Below, in pieces: positions 33,360-42,836 of a stretch of DNA of 64,000 nucleotides; the stretch's first letter is position 1; each line of letters opens with the position of its first letter. The stretch spans positions 558,001 to 622,000 of the forward strand of contig NZ_BBXG01000004.1 of NCBI RefSeq assembly GCF_001570605.1, read 5' to 3'. The translations under genes and the position numbers were made by a program. The notes beneath the pieces were generated by a model. The model made no database searches and was not told the origin of the DNA. It worked only from the letters and a program-made list of their open reading frames with translations. The stretch is from Herbidospora cretacea. GTDB lineage: Bacteria > Actinomycetota > Actinomycetes > Streptosporangiales > Streptosporangiaceae.

Positions 33360-34363
33360 CGGGTTCCTCCCAGGTCGAGTGCCACATCGACGATCATGTC
33401 CTCCTGGCCGCCGACCATGCGGCGGCGGCCCAGTTCGACCAGGATGGCGCGGACGTCCACGCCGTAGCGGTCGGCGGCGCGTTCGGCGTGGCGCAGGAAG
33501 CTGGAGTAGACCCCGGCGTAGCCGAGCGAGAGCGTCTCGCGGTCGACCCGCACGGGCCGGTCCTGGAGCGGCCGGACCAGGTCGTCGGCGGCGTCCATCA
33601 GCGCGAACACGTCGCAGCCGTGGGGCCAGCCGTGGAGTTCGGCGACGGCGGCGAACACCTCCAGCGGGGCGTTGCCGGCCCCCGCGCCCATGCCCGCGAG
33701 CGAGGCGTCGACGCGGGTGGTGCCGTGTTCGACGGCGACGACGCTGTTGGCGACGCCGAGCGAGAGGTTGTGGTGGGCGTGGATGCCGATCTCGGTGCCC
33801 TCGTCGAGGACCTGCCGGTAGGCGTCAACCCGTTCGGCGACGTCGCGCATGAGCAGCCGGCCGCCCGAGTCGGTGACGTAGACGCAGTGCGCGCCGTACG
33901 ACTCCATCAGCTTGGCCTGCCCGGCCAGGGTGGCGGGGTCGGCCATGTGCGACATCATCAGGAATCCGGCCACGTCCATGCCGTTGTCCCTGGCCCAGGC
34001 GATGTGCTGGGCGGCGATGTCGGCCTCGGTGCAGTGGGTGGCGATCCGCACGCTGGTGACGCCGAGGTCGCGGGCGGCCTTCAGGTCGGCGATGGTGCCG
34101 ATGCCGGGCAGCAGCAGGGTGGTGAGCCGGGCCCTGGTCATGACGGAGGCGGCGGCCTCGATCCACTCGGCGTCCGTGGCCGCGCCGTGGCCGTAGTTGA
34201 CGCTGGAGCCCGCCAGGCCGTCGCCGTGGGCGACTTCGATCGCGTCGACCCCGGCCGCGTCGAGCGCGGCGGCGATCTCGGCGACCTGGGCGGGGGTGTA
34301 GCGGTGGGCGATGGCGTGCATGCCGTCGCGGAGGGTGACGTCCTGGACGTAGAGGCGGTTCAC
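33356..34363 (-). CDS. mhpE: 4-Hydroxy-2-oxovalerate aldolase
   Basis: 335 aa from a GTG overlapping the dehydrogenase stop (GTGA). HMGL-like barrel: [15 protein letters not shown] at the N-terminus (catalytic Asp and metal Asp), [16 protein letters not shown] with the metal His pair, and the DmpG communication domain at the C-terminus ([14 protein letters not shown]). It splits 4-hydroxy-2-oxovalerate into pyruvate and acetaldehyde, channelling the latter to the adjacent dehydrogenase. Confidence 0.94.
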   Translation of the reverse strand: MNRLYVQDVTLRDGMHAIAHRYTPAQVAEIAAALDAAGVDAIEVAHGDGLAGSSVNYGHGAATDAEWIEAAASVMTRARLTTLLLPGIGTIADLKAARDLGVTSVRIATHCTEADIAAQHIAWARDNGMDVAGFLMMSHMADPATLAGQAKLMESYGAHCVYVTDSGGRLLMRDVAERVDAYRQVLDEGTEIGIHAHHNLSLGVANSVVAVEHGTTRVDASLAGMGAGAGNAPLEVFAAVAELHGWPHGCDVFALMDAADDLVRPLQDRPVRVDRETLSLGYAGVYSSFLRHAERAADRYGVDVRAILVELGRRRMVGGQEDMIVDVALDLGGTR

Positions 34364-35265
34364 CGGGTCACCATCCGTTCGGCCGTGCGCAGCGCCGCCG
34401 AGGTCATGATGTCGAGGTTCCCGGCGTATTCGGGCAGGTAGTGGCCCGCGCCGGAGACCTCCAGGAAGACCGACACCTGGAGGCCGGCGAACCTCCGGCC
34501 CAGCGCGGGGACGTGGGCGTCCACGGGGTCGAACTGCACCTCCTGCTTGAGGCGGTAGCCGGGCACGTACTCCTGGACCGCGGCCACCATCTCGGCCACC
34601 GAGCGGGCGATCGCCTCGCGGTCGGCGTCGGCGCAGAGACAGTAGACCGTGTCGCGCATGAGCAGCGGGGGCTCGGCCGGGTTGAGCACGATGATCGCCT
34701 TGCCGCGCTCGGCCCCGCCGACGACCTCGATCGCGCGGGACGTCGTCTCGGTGAACTCGTCGATGTTGGCGCGGGTGCCCGGCCCGGCCGACCGGGAGGA
34801 GATGGAGGCGACGATCTCCCCGTACACGACCGGGGTGACCCGGCCGACGGCGGCCACGATCGGCACGGTGGCCTGGCCGCCGCAGGTGACCATGTTGACG
34901 TTGCGTTCGCCCACGTGCTCGCCGAGGTTCACCGGCGGCACCACATAGGGGCCGATCGCGGCCGGGGTGAGGTCGACGACGACCTTGCCATGGGAGCGGA
35001 GCACCTCGTCGTTGTGCCGGTGGGCCCCGGCCGAGGTGGCGTCGAAGACCACCTCGACGTCGGCGAACTCCGGCATCGCGACCAGGCCCTCGACGCCCTT
35101 GTCGGTGGTGGCCACGCCCATCCGGCGGGCCCGTGCGAGGCCGTCGGAGGCGGGGTCGATCCCGGCCATCGCGACCATGCGGAGCGTCTTCGACAGGCGC
35201 AGCACCTTGATCATCAGATCGGTGCCGATGTTGCCCGACCCGATCACCGCCACTCCGGTGTTCAT
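34360..35265 (-). CDS. mhpF: Acetaldehyde dehydrogenase (acylating)
   Basis: 301 aa. [16 protein letters not shown] is the NAD-binding loop and [13 protein letters not shown] holds the catalytic Cys. DmpF-type enzymes form a complex with the aldolase and convert acetaldehyde plus CoA to acetyl-CoA. Gene order dehydrogenase-aldolase with a 4-base overlap matches meta-cleavage operons. ATGA overlap with the hydratase gene. Confidence 0.94.
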   Translation of the reverse strand: MNTGVAVIGSGNIGTDLMIKVLRLSKTLRMVAMAGIDPASDGLARARRMGVATTDKGVEGLVAMPEFADVEVVFDATSAGAHRHNDEVLRSHGKVVVDLTPAAIGPYVVPPVNLGEHVGERNVNMVTCGGQATVPIVAAVGRVTPVVYGEIVASISSRSAGPGTRANIDEFTETTSRAIEVVGGAERGKAIIVLNPAEPPLLMRDTVYCLCADADREAIARSVAEMVAAVQEYVPGYRLKQEVQFDPVDAHVPALGRRFAGLQVSVFLEVSGAGHYLPEYAGNLDIMTSAALRTAERMVTR

Positions 35266-36050
35266 GCCACCCCTCCGAAACAGGTCCTGACCGAGCCGAG
35301 CCCCGAGATGCGCGCCTCGTAGGCCGCACCCGGCGTCACCGGCACCATCGGGCCGAGCGCGCCGGAGAGCACCACGTCACCGGCGCGCAGCGGACGGCCC
35401 GCGCGGGCCAGCGTCCCGGCCAGCCAGGCCACGGCGTGCGCCGGGTTGCCCAGGCAGGCCGCGCCCGCGCCGACCGAGACCGGTTCGCCGTCGTGTTCGA
35501 GCACCGCGCCGCACAGCCGCAGGTCCACGTCGGCGACGCGGCGCGGGCTGGCGCCGAGCACGAACAGGCCGCTGGAGGCGTTGTCGGCGACGGTGTCGAC
35601 GATGGAGATGTCCCAGTTCGCCACCCGCGAGCCGACGATCTCGATGGCCGGCAGCAGGTGGTCGGTCGCGCGGATCACGTCTGCCACCGTCACCTGGTCG
35701 TGCGGCAGGTCCGCGCCGAGCACGAAGGCGATCTCCGCCTCCACCCGGGGCTGGAGCACCCGGCCGGGCGCGACCTCCGCGCCGTCGGGCACCGCCATGT
35801 CGGCGAACAGCACGCCGAAGTCCGGCTGGTAGACGCCCAGCGCCTTCTGCACGACGGGGTTGGTCAGCCCGATCTTCGCGCCGACCGGCCGCCGCCCCTC
35901 GGCGGTCCACTGCTCGACCTGCGTCTGCTGGACGGCGTAGGCGGTGGCCACGTCCCCCTCCGGCAGCAGGTCGCCGCGCAGGGGAGGACAGGGGGTGCCG
36001 GTGTCGTAGGCGTCGCGCAGCAGCCGGGCGGCGCGCTGGATGTCGGTCAT
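35262..36050 (-). CDS. nbaH: 2-Oxopent-4-enoate (2-keto-4-pentenoate) hydratase
   Basis: 262 aa, MhpD/XylJ-type: [36 protein letters not shown] with the E-x-E metal motif, and [13 protein letters not shown]. It hydrates 2-oxopent-4-enoate to 4-hydroxy-2-oxovalerate. Paralogue of the decarboxylase at 32634; the two usually act as a complex even though here they are separated by the aldolase pair. Overlaps both neighbours by ATGA. Confidence 0.88.
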   Translation of the reverse strand: MTDIQRAARLLRDAYDTGTPCPPLRGDLLPEGDVATAYAVQQTQVEQWTAEGRRPVGAKIGLTNPVVQKALGVYQPDFGVLFADMAVPDGAEVAPGRVLQPRVEAEIAFVLGADLPHDQVTVADVIRATDHLLPAIEIVGSRVANWDISIVDTVADNASSGLFVLGASPRRVADVDLRLCGAVLEHDGEPVSVGAGAACLGNPAHAVAWLAGTLARAGRPLRAGDVVLSGALGPMVPVTPGAAYEARISGLGSVRTCFGGVA

Positions 36051-37534
36051 GAGAGGTCCACGCAGACGTTGGTGAGCTCCGAATAGAAGGCGAGCGAGTG
36101 GACGCCGCCCTCGCGGCCGACCCCCGACGCCTTGACCCCGCCGAACGGGGTGCGCAGGTCGCGCAGGAACCAGGTGTTGACCCAGACGATCCCGGCGTCG
36201 AGGCGCGCGCCCGCCCGGTGGGCCCGGCCGACGTCGCGGGTCCAGACGGTCGCGGCCAGGCCGTAGACGCTGTCGTTGGCCAGCGCGAACGCCTCCTCCT
36301 CGGTGTCGAAGGGCGCGACGTGGCAGACCGGGCCGAAGATCTCCTCCCGGTTGGTCCTGGCGTCCTGCGCCAGGCCGGTGAGCACCGTCGGCCGCACGTA
36401 CGCGCCGCCGTCCCGGGCGTCGCCGAAGACCGGCACGTCACCCCCGGCGAGCACGGTCGCGCCCTCGGCGCGGGCCAGGTCGTAGTAGCCGAGCACCTTC
36501 TCGCGGTGCCCCCGGGAGATCAGCGGCATCGTGCCGGTCGCCGGGTCGGACGGCCAGCCGAACCCCTGCTCGGCCGCCCGCCGGGCCAGCCGCTCGGTGA
36601 ACTCCTCGAACACCGGCCGCTGCACGTACAGCCGCTCGGTGCACAGGCAGACCTGGCCGCCGTTGGTGAAGCTGGAGCGGACCGAGCCCTCCACTGCGGC
36701 GTCGAGGTCGGCGTCGGCGAAGACGAGCCCGGCGTTCTTGCCGCCGAGCTCGAACGAGACCGCCTTCACCCCGTCGGCCGCGGCCCGCATGATCGCGCTG
36801 CCGGTCGCCGACTCCCCGGTGAAGGTGATCGCGTCCACCCCCGGATGGGTGGTGAGGAACTCGCCCGCCGAGCCGGGGCCGAAGCCGTGCACCAGGTTGA
36901 ACACCCCGTCGGGCACGCCGACCGCCGCCATCACCTCGGCCAGCAGCGTGGCCGAGGCGGGCGTCTCCTCCGAGGGCTTGACGACCACCGCGTTCCCGCA
37001 CGCCAGCGCCGGGGCGACCTTCCAGGTCAGCAACAGCAAGGGCAGGTTCCACGGCACGATGACCGCGACCACGCCGACCGGCTTGCGCACCGCGTAGTTG
37101 ATCGCCCGGCCGGCGGTGCCGAACGACTCGGTGGGGGCGGTCGCGGCGATCTCGGCGAAGGCCCGGAAGTTGGCCGCGCCGCGCGGGATGTCCAGTGTCC
37201 TGGCCTGCGAGACGGGCTTGCCGGTGTCGGCGACCTCGGCGGTGACCAGGTCGTCGAAGCGCCGGTCGAGCTCGTCGGCGACGGCGTTCAGGATCTTCGC
37301 GCGTTCCCGCTCGTCCATCCGGCCCCAGGGCCCGCGCATCGCCCGGCGGGCGGCGGCCACCGCCGCGTCGACGGTGCCGGCGTCGGCCTCGGCGACCTCG
37401 AAGACCGTCTCGCCGGTGACCGGGCTGATCTTGGCGAACCTCTTCCCCTCCGGCACGAACCGGCCGTCGACGAAGTTGCGCAGCAGGCCCGGCTCACCGC
37501 GGCCGGACATCAGGTCAGGCGTCCACACGGTCAT
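36047..37534 (-). CDS. nbaE: 2-Aminomuconate-6-semialdehyde dehydrogenase
   Basis: 495 aa ALDH. VIVPWNLPLLLLTWKVAPAL and FTGESATGSAIM form the NAD site; SFELGGKNAGLVF gives the general base Glu and GGQVCLCTERLYV the nucleophile Cys; the end is TPFGGVKASGVGREGG. The sequence pattern is the 2-(hydroxy/amino)muconic semialdehyde branch (DmpC/NbaE/ALDH8A1). It oxidises the ACMSD product to 2-aminomuconate. Overlaps the hydratase and KMO genes by ATGA. Confidence 0.9.
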   Translation of the reverse strand: MTVWTPDLMSGRGEPGLLRNFVDGRFVPEGKRFAKISPVTGETVFEVAEADAGTVDAAVAAARRAMRGPWGRMDERERAKILNAVADELDRRFDDLVTAEVADTGKPVSQARTLDIPRGAANFRAFAEIAATAPTESFGTAGRAINYAVRKPVGVVAVIVPWNLPLLLLTWKVAPALACGNAVVVKPSEETPASATLLAEVMAAVGVPDGVFNLVHGFGPGSAGEFLTTHPGVDAITFTGESATGSAIMRAAADGVKAVSFELGGKNAGLVFADADLDAAVEGSVRSSFTNGGQVCLCTERLYVQRPVFEEFTERLARRAAEQGFGWPSDPATGTMPLISRGHREKVLGYYDLARAEGATVLAGGDVPVFGDARDGGAYVRPTVLTGLAQDARTNREEIFGPVCHVAPFDTEEEAFALANDSVYGLAATVWTRDVGRAHRAGARLDAGIVWVNTWFLRDLRTPFGGVKASGVGREGGVHSLAFYSELTNVCVDLS

Positions 37535-38850
37535 GCGCTCCGCCTCCCCGCGAGCAGCGCGCCGACGGCGAGGAGCGCGCCCGCCCCCACGGCCGCGCCG
37601 ACCATCCGGTGCTGGCGGCGCACCCGCCGCCACACCTGCGCGTAGGGGACGGTCGAGAAGGAGACCAGCTCGTAGCGGGAGACGTAGCGGCCGGGCAGGG
37701 CCCGCTCCAGCGCGTGCTCCACCTTCTTCTGGAGCTGGAAGACCGGCGAGGCGACCTTGTCGCGCATCTCGACGAAGTTGGCCAACGCCATCCGGGCGAT
37801 GGCCTCGGTGTTGTCGCGGCGGCGCTCCTCGTAGAGGGGCAGCGCCCGGGTCCAGTCGCCGCCGGTCTCGTCGAGACAGCGGTCGAGTTCGACGACGTCC
37901 TCGAAGGCGCAGTTGGCGCCCTGGCCGTAGAACGGCACGATCGCGTGGGCGGCGTCGCCGACCAGGGCGGCCTTCCCGCCGACGTGCCACGGGGCGCAGC
38001 GGACGGTGCCGAGCAGGCCGACGGGGTTGTGCCGGTAGTCCTCGACGAGGGTGGGGGCGAGCTCCATCAGGTCGGGGTAGTGCTCGGCGAAGTGGCGTTC
38101 GATCGCCGCCGGGCTGCCGATGGAGGCGAAGCTGCTGGTGCCGCTGTTGGGCCAGAACAGCGTGCAGGTGAACGAGCGGTCGGGGTTGGGCAGCGCGATC
38201 ATCATGGAGGTGCCGCGCGGCCAGATGTGCAGCGCGCCCGGGGCGAGGGCGAACTCGCCGTCGCGGGGCGGGATGCGCAGTTCCTTGTAGCCGTAGTCGA
38301 GGAAGTCGAGGCTCTCGGTCAGCCCGGCGTGCGCGAGCAGCTGGGCCCGCACCGCCGAACCCGCGCCGTCGGCCCCGAGCACCACGGCCGCCCTGGCCTT
38401 CGTGGTGCCGTGGGGGGTCTCGTACGTCATCTCGCCCGTTTTGGGGTCGAGGGCGGCCAGCCGGTGGTCGAAGGCGATGCGCACGCCCGGCTGCTGGGCC
38501 GCCGCGTCGAGCAGGGCGTTGTTGAGGGCCGAGCGGCTGATCGAGTTGATCGCCCGCCGCCCGTCGTGGCTGTAGGGCTGGAAGTCGAGTTCGCCCTTCA
38601 CGGGGTGGATGACCCGGCCGCGCATCGGGAGCGCGTCGGCCATGACCTGCTCGTCGAGGCCGATCCGGCGCAGCGCGTCGAGGCCGCGCTCCGACAGGGC
38701 GAGGTTGATCGAGCGGCCCCGCTCGACGGCGCCCTCGCGGGGGTCGGGACGGCGTTCGTACAGGGCGACCCGCAGGCCCCGCCGGGCCAGGAAACAGGCG
38801 AGCAGGCAACCGGCCAGACCGGCGCCGACCACCGCTATCTCATCGCTCAT
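37531..38850 (-). CDS. kmo: Kynurenine 3-monooxygenase
   Basis: 439 aa FAD-dependent hydroxylase. IAVVGAGLAGCLLACFLARR is the FAD Rossmann motif, GRSINLALSERGLDALRRIG the KMO-typical substrate segment, and LVGDAAHAIVPFYGQGANCAFED the second FAD motif. The C-terminus has a membrane-like stretch (VGAAVGAGALLAVGALLAG) after basic residues, as KMO is often membrane-associated. It makes 3-hydroxykynurenine with NADPH and oxygen. Confidence 0.94.
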   Translation of the reverse strand: MSDEIAVVGAGLAGCLLACFLARRGLRVALYERRPDPREGAVERGRSINLALSERGLDALRRIGLDEQVMADALPMRGRVIHPVKGELDFQPYSHDGRRAINSISRSALNNALLDAAAQQPGVRIAFDHRLAALDPKTGEMTYETPHGTTKARAAVVLGADGAGSAVRAQLLAHAGLTESLDFLDYGYKELRIPPRDGEFALAPGALHIWPRGTSMMIALPNPDRSFTCTLFWPNSGTSSFASIGSPAAIERHFAEHYPDLMELAPTLVEDYRHNPVGLLGTVRCAPWHVGGKAALVGDAAHAIVPFYGQGANCAFEDVVELDRCLDETGGDWTRALPLYEERRRDNTEAIARMALANFVEMRDKVASPVFQLQKKVEHALERALPGRYVSRYELVSFSTVPYAQVWRRVRRQHRMVGAAVGAGALLAVGALLAGRRSA

Positions 38851-40082
38851 CGGACCTCCTCGATGACGTGCGCGAGGGCGTCGGCCAGACGCCAGCAGTC
38901 GTGGTAGGTGCAGTAGAGGGGCACCGGCGCGGCCCGGACGATGTCGGGCTCCCGGGCGTCGGTGATCACACCGAACTCGAAACGCAGCCGTCTGGCCAGC
39001 TCGTGGGCGCTGCCGCCGGTGATCCGCAGGGAGAGCTGGCTGCCCCTCCGGCCGGGATCGCGCGGGGTCACCACGGTGACCGGGAGCTCGTCGAGCAGCG
39101 CTTCCAGGTAGCCGGTGAGGCGCAGGCTCCGGGCGCGCAGCTCGGCCATGCCGACCCGGTCGAAGATCTCCAGGGAGGTGCGGACCGGGCCCATGGCGTA
39201 GATCGGCGGGTTGGAGACCTGCCACGCGTCGGCCGTCGCCGGGGGACGGGAGACCGGCGCCATCTCGAAACGGGTGGCCGGTTCGGTGCTCCACCACCCC
39301 TCGAACCGCTGGACGGCCGGGTCGGCGAGGTGCCGCTCGTGCACGAACACCCCGCCGAGCGCCCCCGGCCCGGCGTTCAGGTACTTGTAGGAGCACCAGG
39401 CCGCGAAGTCGGGCCCCCACTCGTGCAGCTCCAGCGGGACGTTCCCGGCGGCGTGCGCCAGGTCCCAGCCGACCAGCGCGCCGGCCTCGTGCCCCGCGCG
39501 GGTGATCGCCGGGATGTCCATGAGCTCGCCGGTGAGGTAGTTGACCCCGCCGAGCAGCACCAGCGCGACCTCGTGGCCCTCATGGGCGAGGTAGCTGAGC
39601 ACGTCGGCGGGGTCCAGCCGGACCACCGTCGCGTCGGGGTCCAGGCCGTGGAAGCGGGCCTGACTGCGGACCGCGTAGCTGTCGGACGGGAAGGCCGTGT
39701 CCTCGATGACGATCTTCGTGCGAGTGCCGGCCGGCCGGTAGAAGGACACCATCAGCAGGTGCAGGTTGACCGTCAGCGAGTTCATCACCACGGTCTCCGA
39801 CGGCAGCGCGCCGACCAGGCGGGCCGCGGTGCCGGTGAGGAACTCGTGGTAGGGCAGCCACGGACGGGCCGCGTCGAGATGGCCCTCGACGCCGAGCCTC
39901 GCCCAGGCGTCGAGGTCGCCGAGCAGGTCGCTCCTGGTGGCCCGGGGCTGCAGCCCCAGGGAGTTGCCGGCCAGGTAGGCGGTCTCGGCGTACCGGCCGC
40001 CCTCGGCGGGGGGAACGTGGAACAGGTCGCGGTGGCCCGGGTCGGCGGCGTCGCGCCGGAGGGCCTCGGCCTCGGTGAACAT
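38847..40082 (-). CDS. kynU: Kynureninase
   Basis: 411 aa PLP enzyme. LAGNSLGLQPR is the family's N-terminal motif; ALVGWDLAHAAGNVPLELHEW carries the PLP-contacting Asp and His; the Schiff-base Lys is in AAWCSYKYLNAGPGA. It cleaves 3-hydroxykynurenine to 3-hydroxyanthranilate and alanine. The final segment PDIVRAAPVPLYCTYHDCW is typical. Second gene of the operon, 10 bp after the dioxygenase gene. Confidence 0.95.
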   Translation of the reverse strand: MFTEAEALRRDAADPGHRDLFHVPPAEGGRYAETAYLAGNSLGLQPRATRSDLLGDLDAWARLGVEGHLDAARPWLPYHEFLTGTAARLVGALPSETVVMNSLTVNLHLLMVSFYRPAGTRTKIVIEDTAFPSDSYAVRSQARFHGLDPDATVVRLDPADVLSYLAHEGHEVALVLLGGVNYLTGELMDIPAITRAGHEAGALVGWDLAHAAGNVPLELHEWGPDFAAWCSYKYLNAGPGALGGVFVHERHLADPAVQRFEGWWSTEPATRFEMAPVSRPPATADAWQVSNPPIYAMGPVRTSLEIFDRVGMAELRARSLRLTGYLEALLDELPVTVVTPRDPGRRGSQLSLRITGGSAHELARRLRFEFGVITDAREPDIVRAAPVPLYCTYHDCWRLADALAHVIEEVR

Positions 40083-40092
40083 CGCCGCCCCC

Positions 40093-40977
40093 TCAGACCA
40101 GGGTCCTGGCGGACCACAGTTCGGGGAAGACCACGCGGGCCATGCTGCGGCGCAGCCAGTTCGCCCCGGCCGAGCCGCCGCTGCCGGCCTTCTCGCCCAT
40201 GGTCCGCTGCACCGCCTTGAGGTGCTGCCAGCGCCAGTCGGCGAATCCGTCGGCCAGTCCGGTGAGCGCCTCGCCGAGCGACCAGAGGTGGTTGCCGGGG
40301 GTGTTCTCCCGGTAGATCTCGACCCAGGCGGCCTCGACGGCGGGGTGGCCCTCGTGCTCGACGGCCACGTCGCGGTCCAGCAGGTCGCGGGGGATGGCGA
40401 AGCCCTGGCGGGCGAGCGCCGCGATGACGTCGTCCCACAGGCTGGGCGCGCGCAGCGTCTCCTGGAGGGCGGCGTACACCTCGGGCTGGCGGTGGAAGGG
40501 CCGCAGCAGCGTCGCGCTGCGCAGGCCCAGGAGGAGCTCCAGGTGCCGGTACATGGCCGACTGGAAGCCCGAGGCCTCGCCCAGCTGGTCGCGGAAGCGG
40601 TTGAAGTCGGCCGGGGTCATCCAGTCGAGCCCGCGCCAGGCGGCGTTGAGCCCCTCGATGTCCAGAGTGGCCCGCTTCAGCGGGGCGAGCGCGCCCCAGA
40701 CGTCGTCCTCGCGCAGCAGCCGCTGGGCCTCGCGCAGTTCGAAGCAGGTCAGGCCGAAGTACAGCTCCATGATCTGGCTGACCATGAGGAAGGACATCTC
40801 GCCCGGGTCCTTGCTGATGGTCTGCTGGAGCGAGTGCAGGGTGTCGGCGTGCACGTAGACGTCGTAGGGCAGGCCGTCGGCGTACTCCAGGGTGGGGTTC
40901 CCGCCGTTGGCGGCGGCCCTGGCGGCGCGCGTGCTGTTCGTGCTCTCCACGGACCTCATGCTCCACCAAACGGTCAT
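40093..40977 (-). CDS. kynA: Tryptophan 2,3-dioxygenase
   Basis: 294 aa. TDO signatures: TLEYADGLPYDVYVHADTLH, MSFLMVSQIMELYFGL, FQSAMYRHLELLLGL and the heme-binding region NHLWSLGEALTG. It opens the indole ring of L-tryptophan to N-formylkynurenine. First gene of the 12-gene operon. ATG 40977 has no clear ribosome-binding site; ATG 40959 and GTG 40953 are alternatives closer to weak GGAG/GAGG motifs. Confidence 0.95.
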   Translation of the reverse strand: MTVWWSMRSVESTNSTRAARAAANGGNPTLEYADGLPYDVYVHADTLHSLQQTISKDPGEMSFLMVSQIMELYFGLTCFELREAQRLLREDDVWGALAPLKRATLDIEGLNAAWRGLDWMTPADFNRFRDQLGEASGFQSAMYRHLELLLGLRSATLLRPFHRQPEVYAALQETLRAPSLWDDVIAALARQGFAIPRDLLDRDVAVEHEGHPAVEAAWVEIYRENTPGNHLWSLGEALTGLADGFADWRWQHLKAVQRTMGEKAGSGGSAGANWLRRSMARVVFPELWSARTLV

Positions 40978-41069
40978 CTGTCGAGAAGGAGCACTTAAAG
41001 GTACGATTCACCCCTGGCCTGTGGTTTCACGGCCAAACCGCTCAACCGCTTAACGAACCGAAGGTCCCC
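40978..41069. promoter_or_regulatory. Divergent promoter region of kynurenine operon and Lrp gene
   Basis: 92 bp between kynA and the Lrp gene. It holds an interrupted inverted repeat GGCC-T-GTG-GTTT-CAC-GGCC (41016-41034), a possible Lrp-family site, and a TACCTT box on the minus strand (41003-40998) that could serve as -10 for kynA. A direct repeat AACCGCT/AACCGCT follows at ~41036-41050. Confidence 0.45.
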
Positions 41070-41519
41070 ATGGACGATATGGATTGGGCGCTGCTGCGCG
41101 AGCTTCAGGTCGACGCGCGGCTGTCCTTCAGCGAGCTGTCCCGGCGGGTCCACCTGTCGCCGCCCGCCGTGGCCGAACGGGTGCGGCGGCTGGAGGAGAC
41201 CGGCGTCATCTCCGGCTACCACGCCCGGGTCGACCTCACCCGGACTGGCTGGCCGGTGATGGCGATCATCCGGATGTCCTGTTACGGCCCCCGCTGCATG
41301 CTCCGCGACCCGGCGGTCGCCGAATGGCCGGAGGTCCTGGAGATCCACCGCATCACCGGCGACGCCTGCTGCATCCTCAAGGTCGCCGCCGAGTCGATGG
41401 ACGCCTTCGAGCACGTGATCGACCGCCTCGCGCCCTACGGCCAGCCGTCGAGCACGATGGTGCTGTCGACCCCGCTCCCGTGGCACTCCGTCACGCCGCC
41501 GCGGACCTCGTCCGCCTGA
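41070..41519 (+). CDS. Lrp/AsnC-family regulator, probable kynurenine operon regulator
   Basis: 149 aa. N-terminal HTH: LQVDARLSFSELSRRVHLSP then VAERVRRLEETGVISGYHA; C-terminal RAM domain with VLEIHRITGDACCILKVAAES. Divergent from kynA by 92 bp. In pseudomonads and Burkholderia the kyn genes are controlled by an Lrp-type protein (KynR) that responds to kynurenine, so the same role is inferred here. The 3' end overlaps the convergent LLM gene by 29 bp. Confidence 0.92.
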   Translation: MDDMDWALLRELQVDARLSFSELSRRVHLSPPAVAERVRRLEETGVISGYHARVDLTRTGWPVMAIIRMSCYGPRCMLRDPAVAEWPEVLEIHRITGDACCILKVAAESMDAFEHVIDRLAPYGQPSSTMVLSTPLPWHSVTPPRTSSA

Positions 41520-42519
41520 GTTCGGGCAGCACCGCCGACCCCAGGAGTTCCACCCCGCGCCGGTCGCTCAGCCCGTGGGGGGTGCCGAACTCGACCCGGC
41601 GCACCCCCGCGTCGATGAGCGCCTGGGCCTGCGAGGCGACGTGGTCGGGGGTGCCCGCGAAGGCGAACAGGTCGAGCAGGTCGCCCGGGATGAGCTTGCC
41701 CGCCTCGTCGTGGCGGCCGGCGTCGACCAGCTCCTTCACCCGGGCCACCAGGTCGGCCGGGATCTCCAGGGTGGGGTCGAGCCCGGCCACCACCGCGAGG
41801 TACATGGCCACCTCCGCCCGCGCCCGCGAACGCGCCGCCGCGCCGTCGGTGTCGACGACGGTGACCGCGCCGAGCACGATCCCGACGTCCTCGGCGTCCC
41901 GTCCGGCGGCCTCCGCGCCCGGCCGCAGCCGCTCGCGGATCACCTTCACCATGTCCGGGTTGGCGCTGCCGCCCACCTTGATCTCGTCGGCGACGCGCCC
42001 GGCCAGCGCCGCGCCCTTCGCGCCCCACGCGCCGAGCAGCAGCGGCGGGTCGGGGCGGTGCACCGGGTAGCGCAGCGTGGTGCCCGGGGCCAGCCGGAAC
42101 ACCTTCCCCTCGAACCCTCCGGCGTCGCCGCGCAGCAGCCGGTAGACGACCTGCGCCGACTCCTCCAGGGTGGTCAGCGGGTGCTGCTGGTCGATGCCGA
42201 CCGCGCCCAGCCAGGTGCCCCGCGCCAGGCCGAGGTAGGCCCGGCCCTCCGAGGCCAGGTCGAGCGCGGCGATCTGGCCCGCGATCTCGTAGGGAGCCAG
42301 CGAGTAGGGGTTCAGGCAGGCCACGCCCAGGCGCACCCGCTCGGTGGCGGCGGCCATCTCCAGCAGGGGGAAGATCGGCGGCTGGTACATGAGGTCGCCG
42401 AAGACGGTCAGCACGTCGAAGCCGTGGTCCTCGGCGCTGCGGGCCAGCTCCGCGTAGTCGCCCGCGCCCTTGTCGCTCTGGAGGCCGAGCCCGATCTCCA
42501 CGGTGCGCGCGGTGGTCAC
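41491..42519 (-). CDS. LLM-class (luciferase-like) flavin/F420-dependent oxidoreductase
   Basis: 342 aa from a GTG overlapping the TIGR04076 stop (GTGA). Bacterial luciferase-like barrel: GLGLQSDKGAGDYAELARSA, RVRLGVACLNPYSLAPYEIA, and LGAWGAKGAALAGRVADEIK, the pattern of F420-dependent members (Mer/F420-glucose dehydrogenase type). Whether it uses F420 or FMN cannot be read from sequence alone. Last of three genes with a TIGR04076 protein and an XRE-cupin regulator. Confidence 0.88.
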   Translation of the reverse strand: MTTARTVEIGLGLQSDKGAGDYAELARSAEDHGFDVLTVFGDLMYQPPIFPLLEMAAATERVRLGVACLNPYSLAPYEIAGQIAALDLASEGRAYLGLARGTWLGAVGIDQQHPLTTLEESAQVVYRLLRGDAGGFEGKVFRLAPGTTLRYPVHRPDPPLLLGAWGAKGAALAGRVADEIKVGGSANPDMVKVIRERLRPGAEAAGRDAEDVGIVLGAVTVVDTDGAAARSRARAEVAMYLAVVAGLDPTLEIPADLVARVKELVDAGRHDEAGKLIPGDLLDLFAFAGTPDHVASQAQALIDAGVRRVEFGTPHGLSDRRGVELLGSAVLPELRRTRSAAA

Positions 42520-42836
42520 GTCAGGTCCGCCGAGTTCATCCGCCGCCGGCAGGTGCGCGAGACCTGCATGATCAGGCGCTCCTCCGGGTCGGGGCAGGCG
42601 AACTGGGTGTCCTGGGCCAGCCAGTCGCCCGCCGCCAGGTCGCGCTGCTTGGCCGCGAGGAAGGGCAGCACGGAGGCCAGGGCGTAGACGCAGAAGTGCT
42701 TGCCGTCGGGGATCTTCAGGTGGGCGCTGTCGGTCAGGTCGAAGTGGTCGCCGACGTTCATGCCGCAGACCGACCGGCCCTCGATGCGTTCGACGGTGAC
42801 CCGGAGGTCGTAGATCTCCATGTCGGGCTCGGTCAT
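42516..42836 (-). CDS. TIGR04076-family protein
   Basis: 106 aa. The pattern matches the TIGR04076 family: YDLRVTVERIEG, a Cys then NVGDHFDL, KIPDGKHFCVYALASVLPFL, and FACPDPEERLIMQVSRTC. Five cysteines, most conserved in the family, suggest metal or redox function; the biochemical role of the family is unknown. Overlaps by 4 bases with both the regulator and the LLM gene. Confidence 0.85.
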   Translation of the reverse strand: MTEPDMEIYDLRVTVERIEGRSVCGMNVGDHFDLTDSAHLKIPDGKHFCVYALASVLPFLAAKQRDLAAGDWLAQDTQFACPDPEERLIMQVSRTCRRRMNSADLT

